A program made the position numbers and the translations under genes. Below, in pieces: positions 59,767-64,000 of a DNA stretch of 64,000 nucleotides (position 1 is its first letter; each line of letters begins with the position of its first letter). The DNA is from Bacillota bacterium (GTDB taxonomy: Bacteria > Bacillota > DSM-12270 > Thermacetogeniales > Thermacetogeniaceae), in assembly GCA_013177945.1 (NCBI GenBank), contig JABLXW010000020.1, positions 1-64,000 on the forward strand, in the 5' to 3' direction. The notes beneath the pieces were generated by a model. That model saw nothing but the letters and a program-made list of their open reading frames with translations. It was not told the origin of the DNA and did not search any database.

Positions 59767-61596
59767 TTACTCGACGGTGACGCTTTTGGCCAGATTACGG
59801 GGCTTGTCGATGTCGCAGCCGCGGGCTGCCGCCATGTAGTAAGCCAGAAGCTGCAGAGGAACCGCGGCCAGAATGGGAGCCACGAAAGAAGGAGCCTCGG
59901 GGAGACTGATCACATGGTCGACCTCCCGGGCAACCTCCTCCCTGCGGCCCAGACAGACCCCAATCACCGTCCCCTCCCTCGCCTTGACCTCCTTCACATT
60001 GCTCAGGAGTTTCTCCAGGAGATCGTCCTGGGTGGCAAGAGCAATCACAGGCACCCCTTCGACAATCAAAGCCAGGGTTCCATGCTTCAGTTCGCCGGCA
60101 GCATAGGCCTCGGCGTGAATGTAGGAGATTTCCTTGAGCTTGAGGGCCCCCTCCAGCGCAACGGCGTAGTCGAGGCCGCGGCCGATGAAGAATACATCTT
60201 CGCACCGGCAATATTTCCTGGCCACCTCGTCAAGGTATTCCTTTTGCTCTAAAATCAGATCCACCTGGTCGGGCAGTTTCCTCAGTGCTGCTGTGATTTC
60301 CGCAACTTCGGCGCCGGTGCGCGTTCCCCGCGCCTTCGCAAACAAAAGCCCCAGCAGATACATCACCAGAACCTGGGTCGTATACGCCTTGGTGGAGGCC
60401 ACCGCAATCTCCGGTCCCGCCCAGGTGTAGATCACCTCGTCAGCCTCCCGCGCCACCGTGCTTCCCACGACGTTGGTCACGGCCAGCACCCGGCAGCCCC
60501 GCGCCCGCGCCTCCCGCAGGGCGGCCAGTGTATCCGCAGTTTCCCCCGACTGGCTGATTACAACAACCAGGGTCCGGGCATCCAGCAGGGGGTCCCGGTA
60601 GCGAAACTCGGAGGCAAGATCGACCTCTACCGGGATCCGGGCGAGCTTCTCGATGACGTACTTTCCCACAAGACCGGCATGGTAAGCAGTGCCGCAGGCG
60701 ACAACGGCAATTTTTGAGAAGCTCCGGATCTCTTCCGGCGCAAGAGCGATTTCTTTCAGGACAACATCGTCACCCTGCGGGGTGATCCGGCCTCTCAGAG
60801 TGTCCCGCAGGGCGCGCGGCTGCTCGCAAATCTCCTTGAGCATAAAGTGAGGAAAACCGCCCCGCTCCGCAGCCGCGGCGTCCCAACCCACGTGAAATAC
60901 TTCCCTGGTAACGGGCTCTCCCCGGGAGTTCATAATCCGGACTCCATCCAGGGTGAGTTCCGCCATTTCTCCCTCGGAGAGGAGATAGACCTGCCGGGTA
61001 TAGGGAAGCAAGGCGGGGATGTCCGAAGCCAGGAAATACTCTCCCTGGCCGAGCCCGACCACCAGCGGGCTGTCTTTCCGGGCGGCAACGAGCCGGTCGG
61101 GGTGGTATTCGCTCAAAAGGACAACTGCGTAGGAGCCGCGCACCTGCCTCAGGGCCTCTCTGAGAGCCGCACACAGGTCCCCGGCGTAGGCCTCCTCGAC
61201 AAGGTGCGCCAGGACTTCCGTATCGGTTTCGGAGGTAAAACGGTGCCCGCGCCCCTCCAGCTGTTCCCGCAGTTCTCCGTAGTTTTCGATGATCCCGTTG
61301 TGGACAACGGCAAACTTCCCGGTGCAGTCGCAGTGAGGGTGGGCGTTCCGGTCCGAGGGGCGCCCGTGCGTCGCCCACCGGGTGTGGCCGATCCCGATCC
61401 GGGTCTGGGGTGCAAGCGCCCCCAGGCATTCCTCTAAAACCGCGATCCGCCCGGCTTTCTTGTGCACCTTGAGGGCGCCCTCGTTCAAAAAAGCAACCCC
61501 TGCAGAGTCGTACCCGCGGTACTCCAGCCTCTTCAAACCGTTGAGAAGAACCGAAACCGCGTCTTGATTACCCAGGTAACCGACGATTCCGCACAT
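59767..61596 (-). CDS. glmS: Glutamine--fructose-6-phosphate aminotransferase
   Basis: A 609-residue enzyme that makes glucosamine-6-phosphate. The N-terminal Ntn domain starts with the nucleophile Cys after Met (MCGIVGYLG), followed by two SIS sugar-isomerase domains (SQSGETADTLAALRE; HGTLALIVEGVPV) and the conserved DKPRNLAKSVTVE end. A self-cleaving ribozyme in the leader controls it. It lies downstream of glmM. Confidence 0.97.
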   Translation of the reverse strand: MCGIVGYLGNQDAVSVLLNGLKRLEYRGYDSAGVAFLNEGALKVHKKAGRIAVLEECLGALAPQTRIGIGHTRWATHGRPSDRNAHPHCDCTGKFAVVHNGIIENYGELREQLEGRGHRFTSETDTEVLAHLVEEAYAGDLCAALREALRQVRGSYAVVLLSEYHPDRLVAARKDSPLVVGLGQGEYFLASDIPALLPYTRQVYLLSEGEMAELTLDGVRIMNSRGEPVTREVFHVGWDAAAAERGGFPHFMLKEICEQPRALRDTLRGRITPQGDDVVLKEIALAPEEIRSFSKIAVVACGTAYHAGLVGKYVIEKLARIPVEVDLASEFRYRDPLLDARTLVVVISQSGETADTLAALREARARGCRVLAVTNVVGSTVAREADEVIYTWAGPEIAVASTKAYTTQVLVMYLLGLLFAKARGTRTGAEVAEITAALRKLPDQVDLILEQKEYLDEVARKYCRCEDVFFIGRGLDYAVALEGALKLKEISYIHAEAYAAGELKHGTLALIVEGVPVIALATQDDLLEKLLSNVKEVKAREGTVIGVCLGRREEVAREVDHVISLPEAPSFVAPILAAVPLQLLAYYMAAARGCDIDKPRNLAKSVTVE

Positions 61597-61618
61597 GATT
61601 CAGTTTCTCCTCCCTGCT

Positions 61619-61779
61619 GCTTCCCACGCGGTTTCCTCCCACCGAATACCTCTTTGTCCCGGAAATTGCTTTCCGGATTTGAAGGTATTCTCACGGTGGT
61701 GGGCCACCGAGGGGCACCCGCCGAATCCTTCGATTAACCCCTTCCTCGTCAACCGGCCGAAAAAACCGGTCCAGGCGCT
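61619..61779 (-). ncRNA. glmS ribozyme
   Basis: The minus-strand leader has the conserved core AGCGCCTGGACCGG and GACGAGGAAGGGGTTAATCG, then GGCGGGTGCCCCTCGGTGGCC, and the P3/P4 hairpins near 61650-61700. Cleavage is expected between A61779 and G61778. Glucosamine-6-phosphate acts as coenzyme and leads to decay of glmS mRNA. Confidence 0.93.
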
Positions 61780-61844
61780 AAGAAATCGGTTTTCGGCGTG
61801 GAAAGCAATTAAAATTTAATTTTGATTAATTTAACCTTGCACCG

Positions 61845-63185
61845 TTACCCCAAACTGGCCTTCACTACCTGCGCGACCCCGCCAACCACCTCCTTCAGTT
61901 CCTCTTCGTGGGGCCCCTCCCCCATGACCCGGACCACCGGCTCGGTTCCGGACGGCCTCACCAGAATCCGGCCGCGCCCGGCAAGCCGCGCCTCGGCAAG
62001 ACGAATGGCCTCGGCGATCACAGGGTTGTCAAAAAGCCCCCGCTTGTTTTGAACCGGAACGTTCACCAGTACTTGAGGGAAACGGGTCATCTGGGCCGCC
62101 AGTCGGGATAGAGGCTCATTCGATTCCCTGACAACTTTCAAAAGCTCCAGCGCCGTCAGGAGACCATCTCCGGTTGTCGTGCGGTCGAGAAAAATGATGT
62201 GGCCTGACTGCTCGCCTCCCAGCACCGCCCCCGTTTTCTGCATCTCCTCGAGGATGTAGCGGTCCCCCACCTTTGTCTCGATAACCTCAACATTTTCTCT
62301 CTGAAAAGCCTCTCGCAGACCCAGGTTGCTCATGACCGTAACCACAACCCTGCCGCCCGGGAGCAGGCCCTTGCGCTTCCGGGCCAGGCCGCAGATTACA
62401 AGAATCTGGTCTCCATCTACCAGGTTACCCTTTTCATCTACGGCAACCACCCGGTCGGCATCACCATCAAAGGCAAGCCCCAAATCGGCCCCCAGGCTCA
62501 CGACAGCCTGCTGGAGAGGATAGGGGTGGGTGGATCCGCACCCTTCGTTGATATTGACCCCGTTCGGCTCATTGTGCAGGACCGTCAGGTCCGCGCCGAG
62601 CTCCGCAAAGAGGCGGGGTGCCAGGTTGGAAGCAGACCCGTGGGCGCAGTCGATGACCAGCCTGATCCCGCTTAAATCAACAGCAGCCTGTTCTTTGAGA
62701 AAGGCCAGGTACCGGTTAAGCCCCCCGTCCTCCTCATAGACCCTTCCGATCCCGGCGCCGGTAGGCTGGGGAAAGGCGAAGTCATCCGTTAAAACCAGTC
62801 GCTCGATTTCTTCCTCCACCGCGTCGGGGAGCTTGAAGCCATCTCCGCCAAAGAATTTAATCCCGTTGTCGGGAACCGGGTTGTGGGAGGCAGAAATCAC
62901 AACCCCAGCACAGCATTCCGAGACCCTTGTGAGGTAGGCCAGGCCTGGTGTCGTGATCACCCCGGCCCTGAGGCAGTCGCCTCCTACGGAGAGAATCCCT
63001 GCAATTAAAGCAGCCTCCAGCATATCTCCCGAAACCCGCGTATCCTTTCCCAGCATGATCCGGGGGCGCTTTCCGTCCCGGCTCAGGACAAAAGCCCCGG
63101 CCCTCCCCAGACGAAAGGCCAGTTCAGGCGTCAGCTCCTGGTTGGCAACCCCTCTCACGCCGTCTGTTCCGAAAAGAAGCCCCAT
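61845..63185 (-). CDS. glmM: Phosphoglucosamine mutase
   Basis: A 446-residue alpha-D-phosphohexomutase that converts GlcN-6-P to GlcN-1-P. The phosphoserine loop is ISASHNPVPDNGIKFFGGDG, the metal loop is DGDADR and the sugar-binding loop is GGEQSGH. ATG with AAGGAGGG. It sits between cdaR and glmS, as in the widespread cdaA-cdaR-glmM(-glmS) cluster, where GlmM also modulates the c-di-AMP cyclase. Confidence 0.97.
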   Translation of the reverse strand: MGLLFGTDGVRGVANQELTPELAFRLGRAGAFVLSRDGKRPRIMLGKDTRVSGDMLEAALIAGILSVGGDCLRAGVITTPGLAYLTRVSECCAGVVISASHNPVPDNGIKFFGGDGFKLPDAVEEEIERLVLTDDFAFPQPTGAGIGRVYEEDGGLNRYLAFLKEQAAVDLSGIRLVIDCAHGSASNLAPRLFAELGADLTVLHNEPNGVNINEGCGSTHPYPLQQAVVSLGADLGLAFDGDADRVVAVDEKGNLVDGDQILVICGLARKRKGLLPGGRVVVTVMSNLGLREAFQRENVEVIETKVGDRYILEEMQKTGAVLGGEQSGHIIFLDRTTTGDGLLTALELLKVVRESNEPLSRLAAQMTRFPQVLVNVPVQNKRGLFDNPVIAEAIRLAEARLAGRGRILVRPSGTEPVVRVMGEGPHEEELKEVVGGVAQVVKASLG

Positions 63186-63252
63186 CCTGCGCAGACCCTC
63201 CTTCCAGATTGCAGAGTTTATTATATCTCATTTTTTTATTTTTATCATTATT

Positions 63253-64000
63253 TTACTCTTCTGGTAATTGCCCTGTGTCAGAGCGGCCCACCTCCACGGT
63301 CACCTTTACCTGATTCTGGGTCACAGAAAAAACCCCCGGAGGAAGAGATAACTCCGTTTCTCGAACCATGCTCGCCCCGGTTCCGGAAATATCTACCGGC
63401 CGGGTGCGCACTTCGGTGAGGGCGGCCAGGGCATCCGGAGGGCCTGTGACCTGAATCTGGGGCGGATCCACCAGAACTTCTTTTACAGCAAACCCGGGTT
63501 GGGGTTCACCCCGAATATCCGCAGCCACGAAAACGGACTTGACGGGCCCCCGCGTCGTTACGGGAACCAGCACCTCCACAACCTCAGGCCGGGCCTTAAG
63601 CTTTTCCCCCGATGCGCCAGGTATCCGGATGCGCACTCTCTGAGTCACATTCTGCCGCGCCTCATTAACCCGCAAAACAGCCTGAACCTCCTGAACCCGC
63701 GCCAGGAGGGAGCTCGGCCCCTCCACCAAGACCTGGGAGGGGGTGGCGACGGGAGTCAGCAGAAGATAGCCGGCCGCCGGTTCCCCGAGGACCGCGACCC
63801 GAACCGGAACCTTTTTCTCCCCCCAAAAATCCAGGTAAACCCGCACCCTCTCGGGTTCAAGATTGGCGACGAGAGCACCAAAGGGCACTTCGGTTTTAAC
63901 CGGCAGGAGGGCCTCTCCTGCGCTCTGGCCTGCAAGATCTACGAAAACACGGATCTCTTCTGGACCCAGGCCCTGGATTACACTTTTTGCTCCTCGCACT
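63253..64000 (-). CDS. cdaR: YbbR-domain protein CdaR (partial)
   Basis: The C-terminal ~249 residues of a protein with at least three YbbR repeats (for example VPVRVAVLGEPAAGYLLLTPVATPSQVLVEGPSSLL and KSVFVAADIRGEPQPGFAVKEVLVDPPQIQVTGP). CdaR is a membrane-anchored extracellular regulator of the diadenylate cyclase CdaA. The N-terminal anchor and start lie beyond the right edge. Its place before glmM supports the assignment. Confidence 0.88.
   Translation of the reverse strand, partial: VRGAKSVIQGLGPEEIRVFVDLAGQSAGEALLPVKTEVPFGALVANLEPERVRVYLDFWGEKKVPVRVAVLGEPAAGYLLLTPVATPSQVLVEGPSSLLARVQEVQAVLRVNEARQNVTQRVRIRIPGASGEKLKARPEVVEVLVPVTTRGPVKSVFVAADIRGEPQPGFAVKEVLVDPPQIQVTGPPDALAALTEVRTRPVDISGTGASMVRETELSLPPGVFSVTQNQVKVTVEVGRSDTGQLPEE

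Overview
The window looks like chromosome from a thermophilic, spore-forming, anaerobic Clostridia-type Firmicute of the Moorella/Thermacetogenium/Desulfotomaculum kind (inference). Grounds: the 5' end of a 16S rRNA gene at the left edge, the sporulation gene yunB, a branched-polyamine synthase (bpsA) typical of thermophiles, a selenocysteine formate dehydrogenase joined to NADH-dehydrogenase-type subunits, a hydrogenase-related sensory cluster, Shine-Dalgarno sequences of the AAGGAGG type and frequent GTG/TTG starts. No tRNA, CRISPR array or intact transposase was recognised.

Left part (1-13.8 kb): rRNA promoter, yunB, tyrS, an iron alcohol dehydrogenase, bpsA, an RNase H-like gene, the trmK-nif3 pair, a NUDIX fusion and a DUF72 gene. 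Next comes a small ArsR-controlled operon: a cysteine desulfurase fused to an Fe-S domain, plus two tiny proteins. An ABC-2 exporter with its PadR regulator follows.

Centre-left (13.9-24.7 kb): the most unusual region, an eight-gene plus-strand island that looks lower in GC than its flanks. It encodes a BtuCDF/FecBCD-type importer whose binding protein carries a dockerin-like EF-hand pair, two SAM methyltransferases, a DUF4198 protein and a three-gene nitrogenase-like enzyme (NifD-, NifK- and NifH-like). The NifD-like subunit keeps three cluster cysteines and the NifK-like subunit has none. A long structured leader precedes the island and a decayed Dpp/Nik ATPase fragment follows it. It does not match nitrogenase, DPOR/COR, CfbCD or methylthio-alkane reductase operons by content. 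I infer an undescribed reductase plus uptake system for a metal-bound or tetrapyrrole-like substrate.

24.7-29.9 kb is accessory and partly decayed: a 42-bp-repeat coiled-coil gene, a radical SAM gene lacking an ordinary start, a His/Cys-rich PadR, an RHH antitoxin with a truncated PIN toxin, rlmD and a frameshifted membrane-protein remnant. 30-35.5 kb is the formate dehydrogenase operon with an in-frame UGA and a SECIS hairpin. A c-di-AMP riboswitch precedes a LysM/SleB hydrolase at 36 kb. 36.9-42.5 kb holds a radical SAM-PDZ gene, lgt and the tRNA t6A genes tsaD/tsaB/tsaE with rimI. 42.6-46.7 kb is an orphan hydrogenase-related sensory operon (DRTGG, HATPase, HydS-like, DRTGG, PHP, HATPase).

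46.7-51.4 kb is a TPP-riboswitch-controlled thiamine operon (thi4-thiDE-thiC-thiM). 51.5-52.6 kb contains an IS21 remnant and a decayed HEPN/MNT locus. The right end carries a C26 hydrolase, a BTAD regulator, nagA, alr, nnrDE, acpS, cheW, glmS with its ribozyme, glmM and a cdaR/YbbR gene running off the edge. Together with the riboswitch at 36 kb, this places c-di-AMP synthesis and sensing near cell-wall precursor genes.
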